The translations under genes and the position numbers were made by a program. DNA of 64,000 bases from Ferirhizobium litorale. Its GTDB lineage: Bacteria; Pseudomonadota; Alphaproteobacteria; Rhizobiales; Rhizobiaceae. The stretch covers positions 62,001 to 126,000 of the forward strand of contig JALDYZ010000008.1 of the NCBI GenBank assembly GCA_030028905.1, written 5' to 3'. Below the pieces are notes generated by a model that had not been told where the DNA came from, did not search any database, and saw only the letters and a list, made by a program, of their open reading frames with translations. This document shows, one piece after another, positions 31,206 to 40,517 of the stretch. Within the stretch, counting starts at the first letter, position 1. The number at the start of each line of letters is the position of its first letter.

Positions 31206-32666
31206 ATGAGCGTGGGCATCATTATCCTTGTCGTGGCGGTGCTGACAGCACTCGGCTACTTCCTCGGCAGGCGGCACGCCCTGTCTCTTTCGGCTCAAAG
31301 CGGCCGCAAGCTTCATTCTCTTCCGGGCTACTACGGTCAGACCGTTGCCCTGTTCACCAGTATTCCAGCGTTCCTGCTGCTGATCCTATGGCTCTTCGTT
31401 CAGCCAATCGTTGTCGATAGTCGCATCGATGGCATGATCCCGGACAGCGTCATTCCGGAAGGCGGAGCGCGCAGCCTGGTAATTTCGGATGTGCGTCGCA
31501 TTGCAGGCGGGCTAGATGCAGTTCTTTCCCATGGCGAATTGAGCGAAAGCGCGCTTACGGACGGCAGCATAGACTTCTCGACGATCCGTACCAAGCTCGG
31601 TGAGGTCGGTGTGGCGCTCGCCGGCGATGTTCCGACGGAAGTCTTCGAGGCGGCCAAGGTCTACCGCGATAGCATCAAAACCGGCGCAACTGCCATGGCA
31701 ATTTTGGTCATCGCTCTGGCCTTCGGGTTCGGTATCTGGGCCTACCGAAGGATCCGCCCGGACATGCGCGCCCGCAATGTCAGTGAGGGCTTCGTCAAGT
31801 CTCTGTTGATCGCCTCATCGACAGTCGCCATCCTGACGACCGCCGGGATCGTTGGATCGCTGGTTTTCGAGACCATCAATTTTTTCAAGATGTATCCGGC
31901 GTCGGAGTTCTTTTTCTCGACGGTGTGGAACCCGCAGTTCCGGGGTGGCTCCGAACTCGGCATTCTTCCGTTGCTATGGGGCACGCTATACGTATCGGTA
32001 GTGGCGCTGATAGTCGCCGTTCCGGTTGGGCTGATGATAGCGATCTACCTCGCCGAGTATGCCGGCAAGACGCTCCGCAGCTTCGCAAAGCCGGCAATCG
32101 AAATCCTTGCGGGCATCCCGACCATCGTCTACGGGCTCTTCGCACTCGTTACCGTAGGCCCGTTCCTGCGAGATTACTTCGCGCAGCCGTTTGGCCTGGG
32201 AAACTCGTCGTCCTCGGTGCTGACCGCTGGCCTCGTCATGGGCATCATGATCATTCCTTTCGTCAGTTCGCTTTCCGATGACATTATCAACGCGGTGCCG
32301 CAAGCGTTACGCGACGGCTCCTACGGGCTTGGGGCCACCCAATCCGAGACCATACGGCAGGTCATACTGCCGGCCGCGCTACCGGGGATCGTCGGAGCAA
32401 TCTTGTTGGCCGCCAGCCGCGCCATCGGTGAAACCATGATCGTGGTGCTCGGGGCAGGTGCTGCCGCCAAACTCAATCTCAATCCGTTCGAAGCCATGAC
32501 GACTGTGACGGTGAAAATCGTCAGTCAGCTCACCGGCGATACCGAATTTGCGAGCCCGGAGACGCTGGTTGCATTTGCGCTCGGCCTCACCCTCTTCGTC
32601 ATCACGCTTGGGCTGAACGTACTGGCCCTTTACATCGTACGCAAATACCGGGAGCAGTACGAATGA
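31206..32666 (+). CDS. pstC: Phosphate ABC transporter permease PstC
   Basis: A 486-residue integral membrane protein. It has an N-terminal extension (about 200 residues with extra membrane helices and an exterior loop) typical of the long alphaproteobacterial PstC, then the permease domain from about 220. The coupling EAA loop is visible in ALRDGSYGLGATQSETIRQVILPAALPGI. ATG 31206 follows AAGGGA. It overlaps pstA (ATGA). Confidence 0.93.
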   Translation: MSVGIIILVVAVLTALGYFLGRRHALSLSAQSGRKLHSLPGYYGQTVALFTSIPAFLLLILWLFVQPIVVDSRIDGMIPDSVIPEGGARSLVISDVRRIAGGLDAVLSHGELSESALTDGSIDFSTIRTKLGEVGVALAGDVPTEVFEAAKVYRDSIKTGATAMAILVIALAFGFGIWAYRRIRPDMRARNVSEGFVKSLLIASSTVAILTTAGIVGSLVFETINFFKMYPASEFFFSTVWNPQFRGGSELGILPLLWGTLYVSVVALIVAVPVGLMIAIYLAEYAGKTLRSFAKPAIEILAGIPTIVYGLFALVTVGPFLRDYFAQPFGLGNSSSSVLTAGLVMGIMIIPFVSSLSDDIINAVPQALRDGSYGLGATQSETIRQVILPAALPGIVGAILLAASRAIGETMIVVLGAGAAAKLNLNPFEAMTTVTVKIVSQLTGDTEFASPETLVAFALGLTLFVITLGLNVLALYIVRKYREQYE

Positions 32667-34015
32667 CCGTCTCCGTAGCCGGCAAAGCCGCCAACGACAT
32701 TCAGACAAAGTCGATCCTGGCGCCCGACGCGCGCACCCGTCGCCGCAACGCCGCCGAGGCGCGCTTCCGCCTTTGGGGCAAGCTTGCGGTTGCTCTGGGC
32801 GTCCTCGCGCTGGTGGGGCTGCTGCTGTCTATTCTCTCCAACGGTTTGTCATCCTTCCAGCAGACCTACATTGCGCTGGACGTCTATCTTGATCCCGCAA
32901 AGCTCGACAAGGATGGCAATCGCGATCCTGCGAGCATCGCCAAGGTGTCGACCTTTGGTTATGCGCCGGTGATCGAGAAGGCGCTTTCGGAGGCGATAGC
33001 CGCCAAGGGGATCGTCGTGGATGGCTTGAGCATCAAGGCGGCAGCGGAACTGATTTCCAAGGAAGCCCCCGCAAGCCTCCGCAACTTCGTGATCGCCAAT
33101 CCATCGAAAATTGGCGAAACCGTGTCCTTCAACCTTCTCGCTTCGGGCCGCATTGATGGCTACTACAAGGGGCGGGTGACGATGGAAAGCGCCGCGCTCG
33201 ATCGCAATACGTCGCCCGAGCAACTGAGGTTGGCCGACAAGCTGAAAGAGGCAGGTCTGCTGGCGACGCGCTTCAACTGGGACTTCTTCACCGCTCCGGA
33301 TGCATCCGACACCCGTCCCGAGGCCGCCGGTCTCGGCGTCGCCATCCTCGGCTCCGCCTACATGATGCTGATCGTCCTGGTATTGTCGCTGCCGCTCGGG
33401 GTCGCTGCCTCGATCTACCTCGAGGAGTTCGCTCCGCAGAACCGCTTCACCGATCTGGTCGAAGTGAATATCGCGAATCTCGCCGCCGTTCCTTCCATCG
33501 TATTCGGTATTCTCGGTCTTGCTGTCTTCATCAACTTCGCCGGACTGCCGCAGTCTGCGCCAATCGTGGGCGGGCTCGTCCTTACCTTGATGACGCTGCC
33601 GACAATCATCATCGCCACGCGGGCGGCGCTCAAGGCTGTACCGCCGTCGATCCGTGATGCAGCGCTCGGTGTCGGTGCGTCGAAGATGCAATCTATCTTC
33701 CATCATGTCCTGCCGCTTGCCATGCCGGGGATCCTCACGGGCACGATCATTGGCCTCGCCCAGGCGCTCGGTGAAACGGCGCCGTTGCTGCTGATCGGCA
33801 TGGTCGCATTCGTCCGCGAATTCCCGGGTGCACCGCCGCAGGGCTTCTTCGATCCGGCATCGGCGCTTCCCGTCCAGGTCTACAACTGGACACAGCGCGG
33901 TGACCCGGCCTTTGTGGAGCGCGCCTCCGGAGCCATCATAGTGCTGTTGGTGTTTCTAGTCCTGATGAACCTGATCGCTATCATTCTGCGCCGCCGCTTC
34001 GAGCGCCGTTGGTAA
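32663..34015 (+). CDS. pstA: Phosphate ABC transporter permease PstA
   Basis: A 450-residue membrane protein of the long PstA form. A cytoplasmic N-terminus and first helix (residues 30-55) are followed by a large periplasmic loop, then the permease core with the coupling loop [20 protein letters not shown] and [11 protein letters not shown]. It pairs with PstC to form the channel. ATG 32663 overlaps the pstC stop. Confidence 0.93.
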   Translation: MTVSVAGKAANDIQTKSILAPDARTRRRNAAEARFRLWGKLAVALGVLALVGLLLSILSNGLSSFQQTYIALDVYLDPAKLDKDGNRDPASIAKVSTFGYAPVIEKALSEAIAAKGIVVDGLSIKAAAELISKEAPASLRNFVIANPSKIGETVSFNLLASGRIDGYYKGRVTMESAALDRNTSPEQLRLADKLKEAGLLATRFNWDFFTAPDASDTRPEAAGLGVAILGSAYMMLIVLVLSLPLGVAASIYLEEFAPQNRFTDLVEVNIANLAAVPSIVFGILGLAVFINFAGLPQSAPIVGGLVLTLMTLPTIIIATRAALKAVPPSIRDAALGVGASKMQSIFHHVLPLAMPGILTGTIIGLAQALGETAPLLLIGMVAFVREFPGAPPQGFFDPASALPVQVYNWTQRGDPAFVERASGAIIVLLVFLVLMNLIAIILRRRFERRW

Positions 34016-34026
34016 AAAGGAGCGCA

Positions 34027-34851
34027 ATGATGAACAATTTGTCCAATATTACAACAACGACGATGCCTGCGACGACAAAGGTTGCTGCAATGAACCTATC
34101 CAAGATTTCCGCCCGCGACGTGCAGGTCTACTACGGCGACAAGCACGCCCTCAAGGACGTCAACATCGAGATTCGCCCGCGCTCCGTCACGGCCTTCATC
34201 GGTCCATCCGGTTGCGGTAAATCGACCTTCCTGCGCTGCATCAACCGCATGAACGACACGATTGCGAGTTGCCGGGTCGAGGGAAACATCGCCATCGACG
34301 GTGAGGACATTTACGATCCCAAGGTGGACCCGGTGCAGCTGCGCGCCAAGGTCGGCATGGTCTTCCAGAAGCCTAATCCGTTCCCGAAGTCGATCTACGA
34401 AAACGTCGCCTACGGGCCTCGTATCCACGGGCTGGCCCGCAACAAGTCGGAGCTTGATGATATCGTTGCGTCAGCCCTCCAGAAGGCCGGCCTCTGGAAC
34501 GAAGTCAAGGATCGCCTGGAATCTCCGGGCACAGGTCTTTCCGGCGGTCAACAGCAGCGCCTCTGCATCGCCCGCGCCGTCGCCGTCAGTCCGGAAGTGA
34601 TCCTGATGGATGAGCCCTGTTCGGCGCTCGACCCGATCGCCACCGCCAAGGTGGAGGAGTTGATCCACGAAATTCGGGAGAACTTCACCATCGTCATCGT
34701 CACCCACTCGATGCAGCAGGCGGCACGCGTTTCGCAGCGCACAGCGATGTTCCACCTTGGCAATTTGGTCGAAGAAAACGACACCGACAAGATGTTCACC
34801 AATCCGGACGACCAGCGCACCCAGGACTATATCATGGGCCGGTTCGGCTGA
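34027..34851 (+). CDS. pstB: Phosphate ABC transporter ATPase PstB
   Basis: A 274-residue ABC ATPase with Walker [11 protein letters not shown]-loop VFQKPNPFP, signature LSGGQQQR, Walker [14 protein letters not shown] and the switch His in [15 protein letters not shown]. The first 20 residues are a low-complexity Thr-rich extension. ATG 34027 follows AAAGGAG; an internal ATG ([10 protein letters not shown]) could give a shorter form. It energises uptake. Confidence 0.96.
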   Translation: MMNNLSNITTTTMPATTKVAAMNLSKISARDVQVYYGDKHALKDVNIEIRPRSVTAFIGPSGCGKSTFLRCINRMNDTIASCRVEGNIAIDGEDIYDPKVDPVQLRAKVGMVFQKPNPFPKSIYENVAYGPRIHGLARNKSELDDIVASALQKAGLWNEVKDRLESPGTGLSGGQQQRLCIARAVAVSPEVILMDEPCSALDPIATAKVEELIHEIRENFTIVIVTHSMQQAARVSQRTAMFHLGNLVEENDTDKMFTNPDDQRTQDYIMGRFG

Positions 34852-34893
34852 TCGCGCGCATCATGCGGTGCAACAGAATTCAAGGAGAATGAT

Positions 34894-35610
34894 ATGGCAT
34901 CGACGCATATTATCAGGGCCTATGACGACGAACTGAAGTTCCTGTTTCGCCGTATTTCGGAAATGGGAGGGCTCGCCGAGCAGATGGTGAGCGACGCCGT
35001 TCGCGCCCTCGTCAATGCTGACGCCGCGCTCGCCCAGAAGGTCATCTCGGACGATGTGATCCTCGACAATGCAGAGCGCGAAATCGGCGACAAGGCGATC
35101 GTCACCATCGCCAAGCGCCAACCGGTGGCTTCCGATCTTCGCGAAATCATGGGCTCGATCCGCATCGCGTCCGATCTCGAGCGGGTCGGGGATCTCGGCA
35201 AGAACACCGCCAAACGCGTGATTGCCGTGCAGGGCACCGGTGTGCCGCGCAGCCTGGCGCGGGGCCTCGAGCACCTGTCCGAGCTGGCTCTGGCCCAGTT
35301 GAACGAGGTGCTGGACGTCTATGCGACGCGCTCGCCGGAAAAAGCCCGGTCGATCCGTGATCGCGACGAGGAAATCGACGCTATGTACACCTCGCTGTTC
35401 CGCGAGTTGCTGACCTACATGATGGAAGACCCGCGCAACATCACGACCTGCACCCATCTGCTGTTCTGCGCCAAGAATATCGAGCGGATCGGCGACCACG
35501 CTACGAACATCGCCGAGACGATCTACTACATGGCGACCGGTGCCCAGCCGGAGGGCGAGCGTCCGAAGGACGACACCACGACCTCCGTGGGCGCGCCGAG
35601 CGAGCAGTAA
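34894..35610 (+). CDS. phoU: Phosphate signalling protein PhoU
   Basis: A 238-residue two-repeat helical PhoU protein. The metal-binding E/DxxxD motifs are visible in each repeat: SIRIASDLERVGDLGKNTA and CAKNIERIGDHATNIAE. It links the transporter to PhoR and keeps the regulon off in high phosphate. RBS AAGGAGA precedes the ATG. Confidence 0.95.
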   Translation: MASTHIIRAYDDELKFLFRRISEMGGLAEQMVSDAVRALVNADAALAQKVISDDVILDNAEREIGDKAIVTIAKRQPVASDLREIMGSIRIASDLERVGDLGKNTAKRVIAVQGTGVPRSLARGLEHLSELALAQLNEVLDVYATRSPEKARSIRDRDEEIDAMYTSLFRELLTYMMEDPRNITTCTHLLFCAKNIERIGDHATNIAETIYYMATGAQPEGERPKDDTTTSVGAPSEQ

Positions 35611-35639
35611 CCGCCCTTACTTCTGGAGAAATCAAATAC

Positions 35640-36326
35640 ATGGTGCCAAGGATTGCAGTGGTGGAAGACGAGGAGGCACTGAGTGTTCTCCTGCGCTACA
35701 ATCTCGAAGCGGAAGGCTTCGACGTCGACACAATCGCCCGCGGTGACGAGGCGGAGATCCGTCTCCAGGAACGCCTTCCGGATCTTCTGATCCTCGACTG
35801 GATGCTGCCGGGAGTTTCTGGCATCGAGCTCTGCCGGCGGCTGCGCCAGCGCTCCGACACCGAACGCCTGCCGATCATCATGCTGACGGCACGCGGAGAG
35901 GAAAGCGAGCGGGTGCGGGGCCTGGCGACCGGCGCCGACGACTACGTGGTCAAACCGTTCTCTACCCCCGAACTCATGGCCCGCGTCAAGGCGATGCTTC
36001 GCCGTGCCCGTCCGGAAGTCCTGTCGAGCGTCCTGCGCTGCGGCGACATCGAGCTCGACCGTGAGACCCACCGGGTTCACCGCAAGAGCCGCGAAGTGCG
36101 GCTTGGTCCGACCGAGTTCCGACTGCTCGAATTCCTGATGGCCTCGCCCGGTCGCGTGTATTCTCGCTCGCAGCTTCTCGATGGCGTCTGGGGTCACGAC
36201 ATCTACGTCGACGAGCGTACCGTCGACGTGCATGTCGGGCGCCTGCGCAAGGCCTTGAATTTTTCCAACATGCAGGACGTCATCCGCACCGTCCGCGGTG
36301 CCGGATATTCCATGGAATCGTCTTAG
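35640..36326 (+). CDS. phoB: Phosphate regulon response regulator PhoB
   Basis: A 228-residue OmpR-type regulator. The receiver has acidic pair VVEDEE, phosphoacceptor Asp53 in LLILDWMLPG, Thr83 in MLTARGEE and Lys105 in VVKPF. The winged-helix domain (from about 135) has GPTEFRLLEFLMASPGRVYS and a recognition helix RTVDVHVGRLRKAL. It binds the Pho box upstream of pstS. phoR is not in the window. Confidence 0.95.
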   Translation: MVPRIAVVEDEEALSVLLRYNLEAEGFDVDTIARGDEAEIRLQERLPDLLILDWMLPGVSGIELCRRLRQRSDTERLPIIMLTARGEESERVRGLATGADDYVVKPFSTPELMARVKAMLRRARPEVLSSVLRCGDIELDRETHRVHRKSREVRLGPTEFRLLEFLMASPGRVYSRSQLLDGVWGHDIYVDERTVDVHVGRLRKALNFSNMQDVIRTVRGAGYSMESS

Positions 36327-36336
36327 GGCTATAGGC

Positions 36337-37020
36337 ATGGGTGGTGCGCGAATCCTTCTGGCTGACGACGACCGGTCGTTTTGCCCGGTGCTGCAAGAGG
36401 CGCTTGAGACCGAGGGTTTCATCGTCAGTGTTGTAGCGAGCGGTTCGGAGGTTTCGCTGAAGCTCGGGTCGTCGGACCTCCTCATAATCGCCACCGACCT
36501 GCCGGGACGTTCGGGTATAGAGATTTGCCGGGCGATGCGCGCCGCCCCACTCACGTTGCGTCTGCCGATCATGCTTCTGGCCCCATCGGATGGCGCGGAG
36601 GTCCGATTGTCGGGGCTGGCGGCCGGAGCAGACGAATGTCTCGTGAAGCCGTTCCCGCCGATGGAGGTCGTTATCCGTGCAAAGAACCTGCTGCGACGGC
36701 TGAACCCATCCATTCTGAGTCATATGCTAAGGGTCGGTGACCTTACCCTCGATTGTGAAACACACAGGGTGCATCGCCAGAAGCGGGAGGTTAAGCTTGG
36801 CCCCAAGGAATTCCGTCTGCTGGAGTTTTTGATGCGCACGCCTGGAAAAGTGTATTCCCGCTCTGAACTAAAGGCATCTCTTTGGGGCGGTGACGCAAAC
36901 GTGGACGAGCGCGCGATCGATGTCCACATCGGCCGATTGCGCAAGGGCATCAGCCTCGGCAAGGCGGACAAGGTCATACGCACGGTGCGCGGCGCCGGGT
37001 ATGCGCTCGGAGACTTCTAG
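36337..37020 (+). CDS. PhoB-like response regulator lacking the phosphoacceptor Asp
   Basis: A 227-residue OmpR-type protein directly after phoB and clearly its paralogue. The DNA-binding domain is near identical (GPKEFRLLEFLMRTPGKVYSRSEL; RAIDVHIGRLRKGI). In the receiver, the Asp of LLILDWMLPG is replaced: the aligned stretch is LLIIATDLPG, with Ala52, and the conserved Thr is Ala82 (LLAPSDG), while Lys104 remains. It is probably not phosphorylated normally. ATG 36337 has a poor SD; longer starts overlap phoB. Confidence 0.85.
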   Translation: MGGARILLADDDRSFCPVLQEALETEGFIVSVVASGSEVSLKLGSSDLLIIATDLPGRSGIEICRAMRAAPLTLRLPIMLLAPSDGAEVRLSGLAAGADECLVKPFPPMEVVIRAKNLLRRLNPSILSHMLRVGDLTLDCETHRVHRQKREVKLGPKEFRLLEFLMRTPGKVYSRSELKASLWGGDANVDERAIDVHIGRLRKGISLGKADKVIRTVRGAGYALGDF

Positions 37021-37339
37021 AGCGGCTGACGCCGCCAGGTAGACATATCTGACGAGCTTTGATCGTTGCCGCACGGGGCAACAAAACATTTCTCTTCCTA
37101 ACGGCCAGCGGATTGATCCCAGGCACCTTTGTTGGGGGCCGGTTGTTTGGCATTGTTCCAAGTGGCGTGCTGGTTCCGGATCTGGCGGCTGTACTTCTCG
37201 CCTCCGCTGCAAAGGTGTGGCGACCTTCGTAGACCAGTTTCGGGTTGGCTTATGTTTCAACTAGGTCGTCTGTGTTGCGTTCACTGCGATATCTGGAGGC
37301 GTGTGATGCAGCCGGTGGTGTTGTAGCGCAATGAAGGCG
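37021..37339. other. Degraded segment after the second regulator
   Basis: No intact gene is seen. Short open frames exist on both strands but have no recognisable protein. It probably holds decayed sequence belonging with the PhnD-type pseudogene and the end of the phosphate operon. No good terminator was found after the second regulator; only a GC-rich inverted repeat GCGGC..GCCGC near 37,022. Confidence 0.4.
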
Positions 37340-38020
37340 AACAGGGGTTACGGCAGCGACGCTGCCGGCAATGCTCACCGTGATCGCGAGATTCGCACTC
37401 CAGCTATTCAGCATCAACGCGAAAGCGAAAGGGGCGAGGGCCGAGGCGACAGCCCGGATAACGTTTCGATGCCCATAGGTGAAAAAGGACTTTCGAAACA
37501 ACCGGTCCTCCGATAAGTGCGGTTGCGCGAGGTAGGCCTTGGTTACGAGATAGCCGGAATTCGAATCCGGATCCGAGAATGCATGGATCTGGCCTTTGCA
37601 GTCGTCGAACGAGGTTGCGACGCTGTCCGCTCCGACAATCAGATAGGATTGGTACAATGGGCATCCCGCCATATGGGGCTCGCCACAAGTGCCAGATCGT
37701 CATGAAACTTCATGTAGGGGAAGCCGCAAATTCAGGCTGCATCGATATTGCCCGAGACAAGAAGGGCGGTGACGCTGGGCGACGAGATGGACTTCCTGGT
37801 TCGTCGACTTCGAAAGATAGGCCCGCAACTCGTCGAGCACTTCCAGGTCATTCGATAGAAAGACGGGCGTCAGGCCGAAACGAAGCGCGACTGCTCCGGA
37901 AGGGGCGGAATCCAGTGCAAATGCAGGATTGCCGCAGAGGATGAGCGTTGATGCTATTCCGCCGAGTGCACGTCGCCGCGTGACCCCGGCGGATCGACAG
38001 TCGCCTTCGCCCGATGCCAT
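37340..38020 (-). pseudogene. PhnD-family periplasmic binding protein, decayed
   Basis: Pieces in three frames make up one PhnD/AioX-like binding protein: a leader with RRRALGGIASTLILCGNPAF, then VALRFGLTPVFLSNDLEVLD, then VTALLVSGNIDAA, a TGA in place of the expected Trp, ICGFPYMKFHDDLALVASP, and in another frame CPLYQSYLIVGADSVATSF and HAFSDPDSNSGYLVTKAYL. The C-terminus is lost. Members bind phosphonate, phosphite or arsenite; AioX-type proteins are linked to arsenite sensing. Confidence 0.8.
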
Positions 38021-38160
38021 ATTTTCTCTCCCGATCCGTCTCTCCCAAAACGGTTTTCTATTGTTCAGTTTGGGCGGATATCTTCGGATTCCAATCTAAA
38101 TGCTCCGCGCGACGTTTTAGCCGCTGCGGCTGCTACTCACCCTGCACGCTGTAGGGAAGC

Positions 38161-38189
38161 TTGACTAAATCTATGTATCGAGCAATATG
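38161..38189 (+). promoter_or_regulatory. Candidate arsR promoter
   Basis: TTGACT (38161-38166) is followed after 16-17 bases by CAATAT/AATATG (38183-38189), only about 6 bases before the arsR ATG at 38195. No SD lies before that ATG, so the message may be leaderless. AT-rich imperfect symmetric sequence between the hexamers could be the ArsR operator. Confidence 0.4.
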
Positions 38190-38194
38190 GATAT

Positions 38195-38548
38195 ATGGAG
38201 CAGGAAAAAGCAATACTCGCGCTGGCGGCCCTTGCCCAGCCAACCCGGCTGCAGGCGTTCAATCTTCTCGTCCAGCACGAACCCGACGGTGTCCCGGCGG
38301 GAGAGGTGGCCAAGATGCTGGCTGTGCCGCAGAACACCATGTCCGCGCATCTCGGGGTTCTTTCCCGCGCCGGTCTCATCCAGGCGGAGAGACGCAGCCG
38401 TCTGATCGTCTATAGAGCGGACATCGCGACGCTGCGCGACCTCACTCTCTATCTCGTCAAAGACTGCTGCGGCGGACGAGCCGAACTCTGCCAGCCGCTG
38501 ATCGCCGAGCTGACACCCTGTTGCGCTCCGCAGAAGGCTTCCACATGA
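38195..38548 (+). CDS. arsR: Arsenical-responsive repressor ArsR
   Basis: A 117-residue ArsR/SmtB winged-helix protein: [45 protein letters not shown] (recognition helix) and SRLIVYRAD wing. The As(III)-sensing cysteines are not the classical ELCVCDL but lie at the C-terminus ([18 protein letters not shown]), as in other rhizobial/Acidithiobacillus-type ArsR proteins. It represses the operon until As(III) binds. Confidence 0.92.
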   Translation: MEQEKAILALAALAQPTRLQAFNLLVQHEPDGVPAGEVAKMLAVPQNTMSAHLGVLSRAGLIQAERRSRLIVYRADIATLRDLTLYLVKDCCGGRAELCQPLIAELTPCCAPQKAST

Positions 38549-38694
38549 CAAAGCCCACCTTCAACGTGCTCTTCCTTTCCACCGGAAGCTCGGCACGCTC
38601 CATCATCGCCGAAAGCGTCCTGCGCAAGGACGGTGCCGACAGGTTCGTTGCCTGCTCCACCGGCAGCTATCCGAAGGGACAAGTGCAACTCTAG
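38545..38694 (+). pseudogene. Truncated arsC (thioredoxin/PTP-type) with Cys-to-Ser change
   Basis: ATG 38545 overlaps the arsR stop. The 49-residue product [20 protein letters not shown] aligns with the start of the intact ArsC at 38850 ([19 protein letters not shown]), but the catalytic Cys of CX5R is Ser and the protein stops after KGQVQL. About 150 bases of unassigned remnant follow. It is a dead duplicate. Confidence 0.85.
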
Positions 38695-38849
38695 TAGTTA
38701 CCTCGAGATTTGCGCCCCGGCCGCACAGGTCGCTGCCTGCTGCGCTTCGGTGCTGGCGAAAGCATGACTGCGTGAGAGCGCCCGGATATCGATAGACCGG
38801 GCTGAAATAAATCAAACCTATCGGAACAATGTCACCAAGGACAAACGCC

Positions 38850-39359
38850 ATGTCTGATCGCCCCTACAATATTCTCTTCCTCTGCACCGGCAATTCCGCC
38901 CGCTCCATAATCGCGGAGGCCATCCTGAACAGGATTGGACAAGGCAGGTTCAGGGCCTTTTCGGCGGGATCGCAGCCGAAGGGGACAGTGCATCCGTACA
39001 CTTTGCAGCTTCTCAAAACCCTCAACTACGACACCTCCTTCGCCCGTTCGAAAAACTGGGATGAATTCGCGGCTCCCGAGGCTCCGAAAATGGATTACGT
39101 CTTCACCGTCTGTGACAACGCGGCCAACGAAGCCTGTCCCGTTTGGCCGGGACAGCCGATGACGGCACACTGGGGAGTGCCCGATCCGGCCGCAGTCGAA
39201 GGAACCGAAGCGGAAAAGCACTTCGCATTCGATGACACGTACAGGATGCTCAATCACCGCATCTCCATCTTCACCAGCCTGCCGATGACCTCGCTCGACA
39301 TGATGGCGCTGCAGAAGCGCCTCGACGAAATCGGCAGCAACACCCAGAAGGCCGAATGA
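38850..39359 (+). CDS. arsC: Arsenate reductase, low-molecular-weight-phosphatase fold
   Basis: A 169-residue protein with the P-loop FLCTGNSARS (catalytic Cys12, Arg18), followed by SAGSQPKGTVHPYTLQLL, the VFTVCDNAANEACPVWPG block with the second/third redox cysteines, and AHWGVPDPA. It reduces As(V) to As(III). ATG 38850 follows AAGGA. It overlaps the aquaporin gene by four bases. Confidence 0.94.
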   Translation: MSDRPYNILFLCTGNSARSIIAEAILNRIGQGRFRAFSAGSQPKGTVHPYTLQLLKTLNYDTSFARSKNWDEFAAPEAPKMDYVFTVCDNAANEACPVWPGQPMTAHWGVPDPAAVEGTEAEKHFAFDDTYRMLNHRISIFTSLPMTSLDMMALQKRLDEIGSNTQKAE

Positions 39360-40060
39360 ACGTGACGGTCGATCTTGGACGTCGTCTGGTCGCGGAGGCC
39401 CTCGGCACCGTGATCCTGCTGGCAACTGTCGTCGGTTCGGGCATCATGGCGGATCGGCTGACCGACGACGTGGCAGTGTCCCTGCTGGGCAATACTATTC
39501 CGACGGGAGCGATCCTGTTCGTGCTGATCACCATCCTCGGCCCGATCTCCGGCGCGCACTTCAATCCCGCGGTGACGATCGTTTTCACGGTTCGGCGGGA
39601 ACTGGACGTTTCGGCACTCGCCCCATACATCCTCGCGCAGATCGCGGGAGGCGTATTCGGAACGATGATCGCCCATGTAATGTTCGACCTGCCGCTCCTT
39701 CAAGTGTCCGGGACGATACGCACAGGGTCAGCGCAGTGGATTGCGGAGGCGGTAGCAACCTTCGGACTGCTGTTGACCATTTTGGGCGGACTGCGCTTCC
39801 GTGTCGAAGCAGTTCCGATGCTGGTGGGCCTCTACATCACGGCGGCTTACTGGTTCACGGCGTCGACCTCCTTCGCCAATCCGGCGGTCGCCATTGCTCG
39901 AAGCATCACGGACACCTTCTCCGGCATTCGTCCCGTCGACCTGCCGGGCTTCATTGTCGCACAAATCCTCGGAGCGCTCATCGCAGCCGCTCTAGCGGGA
40001 TGGCTGTTTGCCGAGCGGCGCTACAAGCTTCCACCGATAACCGCTCAAGGAACCGACTGA
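39356..40060 (+). CDS. aqpS: Aquaglyceroporin AqpS (arsenite channel)
   Basis: A 234-residue MIP-family channel with six hydrophobic segments and both NPA boxes: GAHFNPAVTIVF and SFANPAVAIARS. It is encoded between two arsC genes, the arrangement in which AqpS replaces an ArsB/Acr3 pump and lets As(III) made inside leave down its gradient. ATG overlaps the arsC stop. Confidence 0.92.
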   Translation: MNVTVDLGRRLVAEALGTVILLATVVGSGIMADRLTDDVAVSLLGNTIPTGAILFVLITILGPISGAHFNPAVTIVFTVRRELDVSALAPYILAQIAGGVFGTMIAHVMFDLPLLQVSGTIRTGSAQWIAEAVATFGLLLTILGGLRFRVEAVPMLVGLYITAAYWFTASTSFANPAVAIARSITDTFSGIRPVDLPGFIVAQILGALIAAALAGWLFAERRYKLPPITAQGTD

Positions 40061-40062
40061 TC

Positions 40063-40488
40063 ATGGACGTCACAATCTACCATAACCCCGACTGCGGCAC
40101 GTCGCGCAACACCCTGGATTTGATCCGCCACGCGGGCATCGAGCCGACAGTGATCGAGTATCTCAAGACCCCACCGTCTCGCGATCAACTCGTGAAGATG
40201 ATCGCCGATGCCGGCCTTGCAGTGCGCGAGGCTATTCGCGAGAAGGGAACCCCGTATAAGGAGCTGGGCCTCGGCGATCCGACCCTGACTGACGACCAGT
40301 TGCTCGATGCCATGCTAAAGGACCCGATCTCGATCAACCGGCCGTTCGTGATCACGCCGATGGGAACGCGGCTGTCGCGACCATCGGAGGTCGTGCTCGA
40401 CATCCTGCCCGCAGACGCGTTCAAGGGGCCTTTCGTAAAGGAGGATGGCGAGGCTGTTCTCGACGCGGAGGGACGGCGAGTTGTCTGA
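40063..40488 (+). CDS. arsC: Arsenate reductase, glutaredoxin-coupled type
   Basis: A 141-residue ArsC of the plasmid R773 type: catalytic Cys in IYHNPDCGTSRNTL, then KTPPSRDQLVKMIADAG and the Arg-containing ISINRPFVITPMGTRLSRPSEVV. It uses glutathione/glutaredoxin and so differs mechanistically from the other arsC. It starts 2 bases after aqpS; the longer open frame upstream overlaps aqpS and is not used. Confidence 0.93.
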   Translation: MDVTIYHNPDCGTSRNTLDLIRHAGIEPTVIEYLKTPPSRDQLVKMIADAGLAVREAIREKGTPYKELGLGDPTLTDDQLLDAMLKDPISINRPFVITPMGTRLSRPSEVVLDILPADAFKGPFVKEDGEAVLDAEGRRVV

Positions 40489-40517
40489 ACTTTTCCTGCG
40501 GTATCGCCCGAACATTT

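Noticed and set aside
32849-33706. 285-residue minus-strand open frame
   Set aside because: Antisense to pstA.
35526-36713. 395-residue minus-strand open frame over phoB
   Set aside because: Antisense to phoB and its paralogue, both of which are clearly real; composition is artefactual.
30028-37020. Calling the pst operon arsenic-specific
   Set aside because: Sequence alone shows an ordinary Pho-box-controlled pst operon; nearness to ars genes is only suggestive.
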